Shown piece after piece: positions 1 through 5,483 of a stretch of DNA of 5,483 nt. How positions within the stretch are numbered: the stretch's first letter is position 1; each line of letters opens with the position of its first letter. This DNA comes from Actinomycetota bacterium (GTDB lineage: Bacteria; Actinomycetota; Thermoleophilia; Gaiellales; Gaiellaceae), in contig JACCYG010000326.1 in NCBI GenBank assembly GCA_013696595.1, positions 1 through 5,483 of the forward strand. Reading direction: 5' to 3'. The notes below the pieces were generated by a model. It saw nothing but the letters and a program-made list of their open reading frames with translations, searched no databases and was not told the DNA's origin. The position numbers and the translations under genes were made by a program.

Positions 1-2275
1 TCCTTTCCGGCGGCATCTCCTGGCCGTGGGCTGCACCCGCGGCGCGTGAGATCGACTCGTTCATGAGCGTGCCTCCGAGATCGTTTGCACCCGCACGAAG
101 AGCAGCCTGGGCGCCGGCGACTCCGAGCTTCACCCAGGAAGCCTGGATGTTCGTGATGGCCGGGTGCAGCGCCAGCCTGCCGACGGCGTGCATGAGGAGG
201 GCCTCGCGGAAGGTGGGGCCCTGGCGCGCTTTTCCCTTCAGGAAGATCGGCGCCTCCATGTGGACGAAGGGGAGCGGCACGAACTCGGTGAACCCGCCGC
301 TCTTCTTCTGCTGTTCGCGTAGGTGGATCAGGTGCCGCGCCCAGCTCCTCGGCCCCTCGACCGAGCCGAACATGATCGTCGTCGTCGAGCGCAGGCCGAC
401 CCGGTGGGCGGCGTCGTGGACCTCGAGCCACTGTGCGGTCGTGACCTTGTCAGGGCAGAGGATGCGGCGTACTCCGTCGTCGAGGATCTCCGCGGCGGTG
501 CCGGGCAGCGAGGCGAGCCCGAGGTCGCGGAGCCGTTCGAGGTAGTCGGCCAGCTGGAGGCCGAGGGTCGCGGCGCCCTGCCATACCTCGAGCGCGGAGA
601 ACGCGTGCACGTGCAGGTCCGGAAGCTCGCTCTTGATCGTCTCGCAGACCTCGGCGTAGTAGTCGCCGGTGAAGCCCGGGTGGATGCCGCCCTGGAGACA
701 GACCTCTACCGCACCGCGATCCCAGGCCTCGCGGCAGCGCCGGACGATCTCGTCGAGAGGAACAAGATACGGCGCGCCGCGGAGGTTCGCCGCGAGCTTG
801 CCCTTCGAGAACGCGCAGAAGCCGCAGCGGAAGTAGCAGACGTTCGTGTAGTTGATGTTCCGTGTGACGACGTAGGTGACGGTGTCCCCGCACACGTCGC
901 GCCGGAGTGCGTCGGCGGCGGCCGTGACCGCGCGGAAGTCGTCGCCGCGCGCCTGGAAGAGAGTGGTCACGTCGGCCTCGTCGAGCTCGATCTCGGCGCG
1001 GAACTTGGCGAGCACTTCCTTGACAGGACCGCCGCCGTTTAGGCGCATTCCGTTACCCACGTGTGCGGAATTTCCGGCTACGCTCGAAAGCGGGTGGTGG
1101 GCCGGGGTGCCCCAAGAAGGCTCCGCAAATTGCATTGAATCGGAGGGCGGGCCCGATGCACCCGCCGCCCAACCGTCCTCGCGTGCGTGGCCCGTCCCGT
1201 CCGCCCGCGCGCGGATGGCGGCGGCCACTCGCGGTTCCGTCCACCGATCGAGGTCATGAACGTACTCCGGGTAGATCGGGAGCCGCGGCACGAGCTCGAG
1301 GCCGCGCGCCCGCGTCGCGGCCGCCAGACGTTCCACCTCGGGCCAAGGAGCCTCCGGGTTCACGTGGTCGATCGTCACGGGCGACACGCCGCCCCAGTCG
1401 TTGATGCCCGCGTCGAGAAGCCGCGGGAACTCGTCATAGGAGAGGTTCGGCGGGGTCTGGATGTTGACGTCTGGCCCGAGCACGATCCGCGAGACCGCCG
1501 CCGTCCAGAGGAGATCCTCGAGCGGCGGCTCCGGGTGCGACGCCATCTTCGTCCCGGGCTTCGCGCGGAAGTTCTGCACGATGAACTCCTGCACATGGCC
1601 GTAGCGCTCGTGCAGTGCGCGGACTGCGAGAAGCGCATCGATCCGCTCCGCGCGCGTCTCGCCGATCCCGATCAGGATTCCGGTCGTGAAGGGAATCGCA
1701 AGCTCGCCGGCCGTCCCGATCGTCTCGAGCCGTCGCGCTGGCACCTTGTCCGGTGACCCGAAGTGCGCGCCGCCGCGCTGGGACAGCCGTTCTGAGACCG
1801 TCTCGAGCATGATCCCCTGCGACGCGGTCACGCCGCGCAGGAGTGAGAGCTCCGCGCGCGTCATGACCCCGGGATTCGCGTGCGGGAGCAGCCCCGTCTC
1901 TTCGAGCACGAGCTCGCACATCCGCGCGAGGTACTCGACCGTCGTCTCGCAGCCGAGCTCCGCCAGCTCCTCCCGGGCGATGCGGTAGCGAAGCTCGGGC
2001 TTGTCGCCCAGGGTGAACAGCGCCTCGTGGCAGCCCGCGTCCGCGCCGGCGCGGGCGACGGCGAGCACCTCCTCATCCGTCATGTACGCGCGCTCGCCCC
2101 GGCGTGGCGGTTGGGCGAACGTGCAGTAGTGGCACACATCGCGGCAGAGCTTCGCGAGCGGGATGAAGACCTTCGGTGAGTACGTGACGACCGAATCCCT
2201 CCGCTCTGCCCGCAATGCCTGCGCGCGAGCGAGGAGCTCTTCGAGCGGCGTGCCGGTGAGCGCGTACGGATCCAT
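1..2275 (-). CDS. fbiC: Bifunctional FO synthase (fused CofG-CofH), C-terminal end cut by window edge
   Basis: FO synthase joins tyrosine and 5-amino-6-ribitylaminouracil into 7,8-didemethyl-8-hydroxy-5-deazariboflavin (FO), the F420 chromophore, using two cytosolic radical-SAM centres. I read 758 codons without a stop. The CofG half (about residues 1-345) has C44/C48/C51 in CRDVCHYC, then GDKPE, NPGVM, LIGIGET, QNFRAKPGTKM, NIQTPPNL and GINDWGGVSPVT. A Gly/Pro/Ser/His-rich linker spans about 370-409. The CofH half (from about 410) has C480/C484/C487 in CYFRCGFC, then QGGIHP, PGTAAEILDD, GGFTEFVPLPF and GANDLGGTLMNESISRAAG. Both cluster motifs are in one frame, so this is a true fusion, as in actinobacterial FbiC (about 850 residues); roughly 90-100 residues are probably missing. 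The ATG at 2275 shares its A with the cofC stop (TGATG), and GGGGGG lies 8 nt upstream, so coupled translation is likely. Odd point: S638 replaces the His usual in the (M)YGH motif of the CofH half. Confidence 0.97.
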   Translation of the reverse strand, partial: MDPYALTGTPLEELLARAQALRAERRDSVVTYSPKVFIPLAKLCRDVCHYCTFAQPPRRGERAYMTDEEVLAVARAGADAGCHEALFTLGDKPELRYRIAREELAELGCETTVEYLARMCELVLEETGLLPHANPGVMTRAELSLLRGVTASQGIMLETVSERLSQRGGAHFGSPDKVPARRLETIGTAGELAIPFTTGILIGIGETRAERIDALLAVRALHERYGHVQEFIVQNFRAKPGTKMASHPEPPLEDLLWTAAVSRIVLGPDVNIQTPPNLSYDEFPRLLDAGINDWGGVSPVTIDHVNPEAPWPEVERLAAATRARGLELVPRLPIYPEYVHDLDRWTEPRVAAAIRARADGTGHAREDGWAAGASGPPSDSMQFAEPSWGTPAHHPLSSVAGNSAHVGNGMRLNGGGPVKEVLAKFRAEIELDEADVTTLFQARGDDFRAVTAAADALRRDVCGDTVTYVVTRNINYTNVCYFRCGFCAFSKGKLAANLRGAPYLVPLDEIVRRCREAWDRGAVEVCLQGGIHPGFTGDYYAEVCETIKSELPDLHVHAFSALEVWQGAATLGLQLADYLERLRDLGLASLPGTAAEILDDGVRRILCPDKVTTAQWLEVHDAAHRVGLRSTTTIMFGSVEGPRSWARHLIHLREQQKKSGGFTEFVPLPFVHMEAPIFLKGKARQGPTFREALLMHAVGRLALHPAITNIQASWVKLGVAGAQAALRAGANDLGGTLMNESISRAAGAAHGQEMPPER

Positions 2276-2904
2276 CACACGAGCCCCCCGGTGACCTGGA
2301 GGATCTCGTGGAGAACCGCGTGCGCCCGTGTCGTCTCCTCGTGCTCGCGCAGACGCCAGACGTCCGCCGGATTGTCCACGTCGAACGCGAGCTCAGGATC
2401 GTCGACGACCGCCGCCTCGACTTCCGCGGCGCGCGCGCGTTCGACGGTCAGCACGGCTGCGCCGGTGACGCCGAACGCCGGCTCGAATGCTCCGACCTCC
2501 CGGAGCACGAGGGCGTTCACCCCGCCGTCGCTCGCTGGGGCCAGGGCCACGGGCTTCGCGGCCTCCGCGAGGCGGTCGAGCGAGTGCCCCGACGCGAGCG
2601 GACAGTCGCCCATGACCACGAGAGCACCGGCGCGGACGCGCGGATCCCCGAGGGCGCACGCGATCGCCTGCGCGTGGCCCGTCCCGTCGTCGACGAGGAC
2701 CTCGGCGTCGCCGCGCGCGAGACTCGGGTTCGGCGTCACGACGAGTATCTCCGACACCGCGCTCGCATCGGCGCAAGCGGCGAGGACGTCGGCCAGCATG
2801 GCCTCGACGAGCCGCGCACGCTCGTCTGGAGAAAGGAAGCCGTCGAGCCGGCTCTTCCCGTCACGCCCCCTGACCGGAACGATCGCGAGCACGGCTCGGA
2901 GCAT
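2275..2904 (-). CDS. cofC: 2-phospho-L-lactate / phosphoenolpyruvate guanylyltransferase CofC (FbiD)
   Basis: CofC/FbiD couples GTP to 2-phospho-L-lactate (archaea) or phosphoenolpyruvate (mycobacteria), giving the guanylylated unit that CofD transfers to FO. The 209-residue product matches the family length. The N-terminal nucleotidyltransferase motif reads IVPVRGRDGKSRL (8-20), followed by LSPDER and MLADVLAA. Acidic metal-ligand candidates are D100 in MGDCPL and D175/D177 in DVDNPADV. Two pocket motifs differ from the usual form: the GTNAL-like segment is GGVNAL (127-132), and the usual FGxxS segment is FGVTGA (144-149), lacking the Ser and the following His. The substrate therefore cannot be inferred safely. 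I chose the ATG at 2904 because homology begins there. The frame stays open upstream to a TTG at 2976, but those extra 24 residues are Arg/Cys/Gly-rich and unlike the family. No good ribosome site precedes 2904; a GAGG lies 15 nt away. The stop overlaps fbiC by one base. Confidence 0.93.
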   Translation of the reverse strand: MLRAVLAIVPVRGRDGKSRLDGFLSPDERARLVEAMLADVLAACADASAVSEILVVTPNPSLARGDAEVLVDDGTGHAQAIACALGDPRVRAGALVVMGDCPLASGHSLDRLAEAAKPVALAPASDGGVNALVLREVGAFEPAFGVTGAAVLTVERARAAEVEAAVVDDPELAFDVDNPADVWRLREHEETTRAHAVLHEILQVTGGLV

Positions 2905-3014
2905 ACGCAGCCCAATCGCCCTCGCGCCGCCTCGCCCGCACACGCACGGGCGCGCCCTCGTGCTGCATGATCGCAAGGAGGAATGCAGCGCATACGACGA
3001 CTTTGTGACACGCG
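2905..3014. promoter_or_regulatory. Divergent intergenic region between cofC and cofD
   Basis: These 110 bp separate the start codons of the two divergent operons, so both promoters are expected here or in the adjoining 5' ends. I cannot point to convincing -35/-10 boxes on either strand. The half nearest cofC (2905-2960) is extremely GC-rich. The half nearest cofD is less so and carries an AAGGAGGA at 2975-2982, an inverted repeat around it, and an 11-codon frame at 2983-3018. Shared control of FO synthesis plus guanylylation on one side and side-chain assembly on the other is a reasonable inference from the layout. Confidence 0.6.
2960..2991 (+). repeat. Inverted repeat / potential hairpin upstream of cofD with SD sequence in the loop
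   Basis: GCTGCAT (2962-2968) and ATGCAGC (2983-2989) are perfect inverted repeats. As RNA the stem extends to 9 pairs (2960-2968 with 2983-2991) with one G-U pair. The 14-nt loop (2969-2982) holds AAGGAGGA, the best anti-16S match near either divergent start. Half-site centres are 21 bp apart, about two helical turns, so a dimeric repressor operator is an alternative reading. A 7-bp inverted repeat at free spacing is not very rare by chance in 110 bp, so function is unproven. Confidence 0.35.
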
Positions 3015-3947
3015 ATGACGGCGCGCCTCGCCGTCCTCTGCGGCGGCCTCGGCGGGTCCCGGTTCGTCGACGCCCTCGCGCGCGCGGCCGGGCCCGAGGC
3101 CGTCACGGCGATCGGGAACGTGGGAGACGACGTCGAGATCCTCGGCCTCCACGTCTCGCCCGACCTCGACACCGTTCTCTACACGCTCGCTGGCCTCCTC
3201 GACGAAGAGCGCGGCTGGGGGGTGCGCGACGAGACCTACAACGCGCTGGGCGCCGCGGAACGGCTCGGAGGTGAGACATGGTTCACGCTCGGTGACCGCG
3301 ACATCGGCCTCCATCTCGTCCGGACCGAGCGGCTCCGGAACGGAGAGGCACTCAGTGCCGTCTTTGCGGCGCTTACGGAGGCAGCAGGCGTTCGCGTGCG
3401 GCTCCTGCCGGTCTCGGACGACCCGGTCCGGACCGTCCTGTCGACGCCGGGCGGCGACCTCGACTTCCAGACCTGGTTCGTGCGCCGTCGCCACCAGGAC
3501 CACGTCCTCGCCGTCCGCTACGTGGGCGCTGAGGCGGCCGGCCCGGCTCCGGGCGTCCTCGAGGCGATCGCGGGCGCTGAGGTCGTCTTCCTCGCGCCCT
3601 CGAACCCCTTCGTATCGATCGGCCCGATTCTGGCCGTCGCGGGAGTCGCTGAGGAGCTTCGCAAGCGCTCCGGCCCTGTCGTCGCGGTCTCTCCGCTCGT
3701 CGGAGGTCGTGCGGTCCGCGGGCCCCTCACGGAGATGATGGTGTCGCTCGGCCACGACTCGAGCGCGGTCGGCGTGGCCAGCCTCTACGAGGAGATCGCC
3801 TCGACGTTCGTCCTCGACCCTGCCGACTCCGCGCTGGCAGCGTCTGTCGAAGCGCTCGGCCTGCGGGCCCTCGTCCTGCCCATCGTTATGGTGGATCCCG
3901 AGCGACGACAGGAGGTCGGCCGCGCCGTGCTCGAGGCGCTCGCATGA
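3015..3947 (+). CDS. cofD: 2-phospho-L-lactate transferase CofD (FbiA)
   Basis: CofD moves the phospho-three-carbon unit from the CofC product onto the ribityl hydroxyl of FO with release of GMP, giving F420-0 or, if the donor came from phosphoenolpyruvate, dehydro-F420-0. The 310 residues equal the family length. Family motifs appear in order: CGGLGGSRFVDAL (9-21), GNVGDDVEILGLHVSPDLDT (34-53), GWGVRDETYN (67-76), WFTLGDRDIG (89-98), then DDPVRT, LDFQTWFVRR, APSNPFVSIGPIL and SPLVGGRAVRGPLTEMM. The region carrying the FO- and nucleotide-binding residues appears intact. The ATG at 3015 is the most upstream possible start, because an in-frame TGA sits at 3006-3008. No ribosome site lies close to it; the strong AAGGAGGA is 32 nt upstream, inside a possible hairpin loop. 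An 11-codon frame ends in an ATGA overlap with this start, so leader-coupled or leaderless translation is possible. It overlaps npdG by 4 bp. Confidence 0.97.
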   Translation: MTARLAVLCGGLGGSRFVDALARAAGPEAVTAIGNVGDDVEILGLHVSPDLDTVLYTLAGLLDEERGWGVRDETYNALGAAERLGGETWFTLGDRDIGLHLVRTERLRNGEALSAVFAALTEAAGVRVRLLPVSDDPVRTVLSTPGGDLDFQTWFVRRRHQDHVLAVRYVGAEAAGPAPGVLEAIAGAEVVFLAPSNPFVSIGPILAVAGVAEELRKRSGPVVAVSPLVGGRAVRGPLTEMMVSLGHDSSAVGVASLYEEIASTFVLDPADSALAASVEALGLRALVLPIVMVDPERRQEVGRAVLEALA

Positions 3948-4534
3948 CGATCGGGATCCTCGGGGGGACCGGCGACTTCGGCCGGGGCCTCGCGACCCGC
4001 CTGCGCACTCTCGGCGAGGATGTGCTCGTCGGCTCGCGGACGCCGCGCGAGGGTGTGGTGGCGAACGCCGAGGCGGCAACGCGCGCCGAGCTCGTCTTCC
4101 TCTCCGTTCCGCCCACCGGTGTCGAGTCGACCGCTCGTGACCTCGCGGCTGAGCTCGCGGGCAGGATCGTCGTGAGCGTCGCGAGCCCGGTCGTCTTCCG
4201 CGACGGCCGTCCGAGCCTGGACCCAGGCGAACGATCGCTGGCGGAGACGGCCGCCGAGGCCGCCCCGGAGGCGCGCGTCGTCGCCGGCTTTCACACTATC
4301 GCCGCGAAGGCGCTCGCACGGCCCGACCCGCTCGACGAGGACGTCCTTCTCTGTGGTGACGACGCGGACGCGAAGGCGACCGTGGCGCGACTCGCCGAGC
4401 GAATCGTCGCAGGCCGCGCGCTCGACTGCGGCCGGCTCGAAGCGGCAGGGTGGCTCGAGACGTTGACCGCGCTTCTTCTCACGATCAACAAGAACTACAA
4501 GTCCGAGACCGGCGTCCGCATCACCGGGCTCTAG
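3944..4534 (+). CDS. npdG: NADPH:F420 oxidoreductase (Fno/NpdG family)
   Basis: This enzyme transfers hydride between NADPH and F420 and links the newly made cofactor to the cell's NADP pool. The N-terminal Rossmann motif is GILGGTGDFGRGLA (4-17). SRT at 31-33 sits where Fno binds the NADP 2'-phosphate (Ser-Arg), so NADP preference is expected. Further family segments are VFLSVP, GFHTI, LLCGDDADAKATV, LDCGRLEAAGWLETLTALLL and the C-terminal NKNYKSETGVRITGL. At 196 residues it is about 16 shorter than the archaeal Fno I recall. The loss maps between SR(31-32) and NAEAATRAELVFLSVP, where the second Rossmann helix normally lies. The start codon overlaps the cofD stop (ATGA), and GAGG at 3933-3936 lies 7 nt upstream, so the start is well supported. 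Placement between cofD and cofE ties it to F420 supply. A related deazaflavin reductase role, such as acting on dehydro-F420-0, cannot be excluded from sequence. Confidence 0.93.
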   Translation: MTIGILGGTGDFGRGLATRLRTLGEDVLVGSRTPREGVVANAEAATRAELVFLSVPPTGVESTARDLAAELAGRIVVSVASPVVFRDGRPSLDPGERSLAETAAEAAPEARVVAGFHTIAAKALARPDPLDEDVLLCGDDADAKATVARLAERIVAGRALDCGRLEAAGWLETLTALLLTINKNYKSETGVRITGL

Positions 4535-4549
4535 CCGCCGCGACGCGCG

Positions 4550-5254
4550 ATGATCGGCTCGATGGGCGAGCTTCGAATGACCCCGCTCGAGGGCGTGCCC
4601 GAGGTGCGTCCCGGTGACGACCTGGGCGCGCTTCTCGGAGACGCGCTCGAGCCGGTAGGCGGTCTCGAGGAAGGCGACGTCCTCGTGGTGGCGCAAAAGG
4701 TCGTCTCGAAATCCGAGGGCCGGATCGAGGAAACCAACGATCCGCTCGGCGTCTCCCTGCGCGAGGCTCGCGCGGTCCGTCGAATCCGAGGCGATCTCGT
4801 CATCGCCGAGACGGAGCATGGATTCGTGTGTGCGAGCGCGGGCGTCGATCGCTCCAACACGCCGGGAGAGGGCTGGGTCGTGCTCCTCCCGCGCGATCCG
4901 GATGCGTCCGCACGCGGGATCCGCGCTGCGCTGGCCAGGCGGTTCGGCGCCGCTCCGGCTGTCATCGTCAGCGACTCGTTCGGGCGCGCGTGGCGCCAGG
5001 GAACGACGGACGTTGCGATCGGCGTCGCCGGCCTCTCACCGCTCCTGGATCTTCGAGGGGCCAAGGACACACGCGGGCGCGAGCTCGAGGCAACCGTGAT
5101 CGCGATCGCGGACGAGCTCGCGGGCGCCGCTGAGCTCGTGATGGGCAAGGCCAGGCGGGTTCCCGCCGTCCGGATCCGTGGCTACCGCGTTCCGCCGGGC
5201 GACGGATCCGCACGCGACCTCGTCATGCCGCGCGAACGGGACCTGTTTCCCTAG
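4550..5254 (+). CDS. cofE: Coenzyme F420-0:L-glutamate ligase CofE, single-domain form
   Basis: CofE adds L-glutamates to F420-0 with GTP and metal ions, the first by an alpha and later ones by gamma linkage. Family motifs in order (counted from 4550): GVPEVRPGDDL (15-25), EGDVLVVAQKVVSKSEGRI (41-59), HGFVCASAGVDRSN (90-103), LLPRDPDASAR (112-122), SDSFGRAWRQG (141-151), DVAIGVAG (154-161), then GRELEAT and ADELAGAAELVMGKA. D100 and D142 are likely metal ligands. The protein ends at 234 residues with no C-terminal nitroreductase-like domain, unlike mycobacterial FbiB (about 450). The segment between SEGRI and SAGVD is about 18 residues shorter than in archaeal CofE, and the usual NAGxD Asn is S96. 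The start is uncertain: ATGs at 4550, 4562 and 4577 are in frame, none has a clear ribosome site, and 4562 fits the family N-terminus well. It begins 15 bp after npdG. Confidence 0.94.
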   Translation: MIGSMGELRMTPLEGVPEVRPGDDLGALLGDALEPVGGLEEGDVLVVAQKVVSKSEGRIEETNDPLGVSLREARAVRRIRGDLVIAETEHGFVCASAGVDRSNTPGEGWVVLLPRDPDASARGIRAALARRFGAAPAVIVSDSFGRAWRQGTTDVAIGVAGLSPLLDLRGAKDTRGRELEATVIAIADELAGAAELVMGKARRVPAVRIRGYRVPPGDGSARDLVMPRERDLFP

Positions 5255-5268
5255 ATACGCTTTTCTTC

Positions 5269-5483
5269 GTGGGTCGTGCTGAAGAGACGCTCGAGAAGGT
5301 TCGGCGAAAGCGCGAGCGACACAAGGAGCGCAACGTGCTGTACCGGACCATTTTCGCCGTTGCGGCAGTCTTCGTCGTCGCCGGTGGCATCGTCCTGTCG
5401 CTCCCGCTCGTGCCCGGGCCCGGGGTCCTCCTGATCGCGATCGGGCTCAGCATGCTGGCGCTCGAGTTCACCTGGGCCGAGCG
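5269..5483 (+). CDS. PGPGW-family (TIGR02611-like) small membrane protein, 3' end outside window
   Basis: I read 71 codons from a GTG at 5269 to the window end with no stop. The N-terminus (residues 3-26) is a very basic, charged segment with many Arg, Lys and Glu. A hydrophobic stretch at about 27-46 should be a transmembrane helix. LPLVPGPGVLLIAIGL (45-60) carries the PGPG motif that defines this family, here followed by Val where Trp is common; a second helix starts there. ALEFTWAER (64 to the edge) is also typical. Family members are short actinobacterial membrane proteins of unknown function, usually well over 71 residues, so the C-terminus is missing. The gene begins 14 bp after the cofE stop, in the same direction, so cotranscription is likely, but nothing in the sequence ties it to F420. 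There is no Shine-Dalgarno sequence before the GTG, and the in-frame codons back to the cofE stop offer no better start. Confidence 0.8.
   Translation, partial: MGRAEETLEKVRRKRERHKERNVLYRTIFAVAAVFVVAGGIVLSLPLVPGPGVLLIAIGLSMLALEFTWAE

Noticed and set aside
323..1042. A 239-codon plus-strand frame opposite the CofH half of fbiC
   Set aside because: The minus strand encodes intact CofH motifs, including the CxxxCxxC cluster, across the same bases; the plus frame has none.
1053..1244. Possible gene break between separate cofG and cofH genes
   Set aside because: I followed the frame codon by codon from 2275. Both cluster motifs and the 1048 ATG fall in the same frame with no stop, so this is a fusion linker and not a frameshift or intergenic gap.
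2291..3274. A 327-codon plus-strand frame spanning cofC and the start of cofD
   Set aside because: The product is Ser/Thr/Ala-rich, then Arg-rich; it is antisense to cofC and out of frame with cofD. Both real genes have strong family motifs.
2736..4079. A 447-codon minus-strand frame antisense to cofD
   Set aside because: It lies opposite cofD, whose product matches its family along its whole length. The antisense product is Arg/Asp/Glu-rich with no recognisable motif, as expected for stop-poor shadow frames in GC-rich DNA.
3785..4819. A 344-codon minus-strand frame antisense to npdG and cofE
   Set aside because: It crosses three convincing plus-strand genes and shows no family motif, with low-complexity Arg/Ala/Asp composition; a codon-bias shadow.
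5255..5268. Terminator between cofE and the PGPGW gene
   Set aside because: The 14-bp gap contains a short T-run (TTTTCTTC) but no stem before it that could form an intrinsic terminator.

Overview
The window holds a compact coenzyme F420 biosynthesis locus from a GC-rich bacterium. All five complete or near-complete genes belong to F420 synthesis or F420 reduction, and they are arranged as two divergent operons around a 110-bp intergenic region. CofG and CofH are fused into one FbiC polypeptide, and a gene for a PGPGW-type membrane protein follows cofE. Together with the strong G/C bias at wobble positions, this points to an actinobacterium. A deep-branching class such as Thermoleophilia or Acidimicrobiia fits better than mycobacteria or streptomycetes, because CofE is a stand-alone ligase and not the two-domain FbiB. 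The taxonomic placement is inference.

Leftward operon (minus strand): cofC (2904 to 2275) is followed by fbiC (2275 to beyond base 1). Stop and start share one base in a TGATG junction. FbiC is a single uninterrupted frame of 758 codons in the window and carries two radical-SAM domains, each with a CxxxCxxC cluster. Its C-terminal end lies outside the window. Rightward operon (plus strand): cofD (3015-3947), npdG (3944-4534, ATGA overlap), cofE (most upstream start 4550, ends 5254) and the 5' part of a PGPGW-family membrane protein gene (from 5269). Gaps are at most 15 bp, so the four genes are probably cotranscribed.

Pathway: FbiC makes the deazaflavin FO from tyrosine and 5-amino-6-ribitylaminouracil. 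CofC activates a three-carbon phospho-acid with GTP. CofD transfers that unit to FO, giving F420-0 or dehydro-F420-0. CofE adds the glutamate tail. NpdG exchanges hydride between NADPH and F420. The one step with no visible gene is the reduction of dehydro-F420-0, which is needed if CofC uses phosphoenolpyruvate.

Nothing here looks like a wholly new system. The points worth a second look are a CofC with altered pocket motifs, the missing dehydro-F420-0 reductase domain, shortened NpdG and CofE proteins, a His-to-Ser change in a conserved CofH motif, and an inverted repeat in the divergent promoter region that would place a perfect Shine-Dalgarno sequence in a hairpin loop upstream of cofD. 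No tRNA, rRNA, CRISPR array, mobile element or clear terminator was seen.
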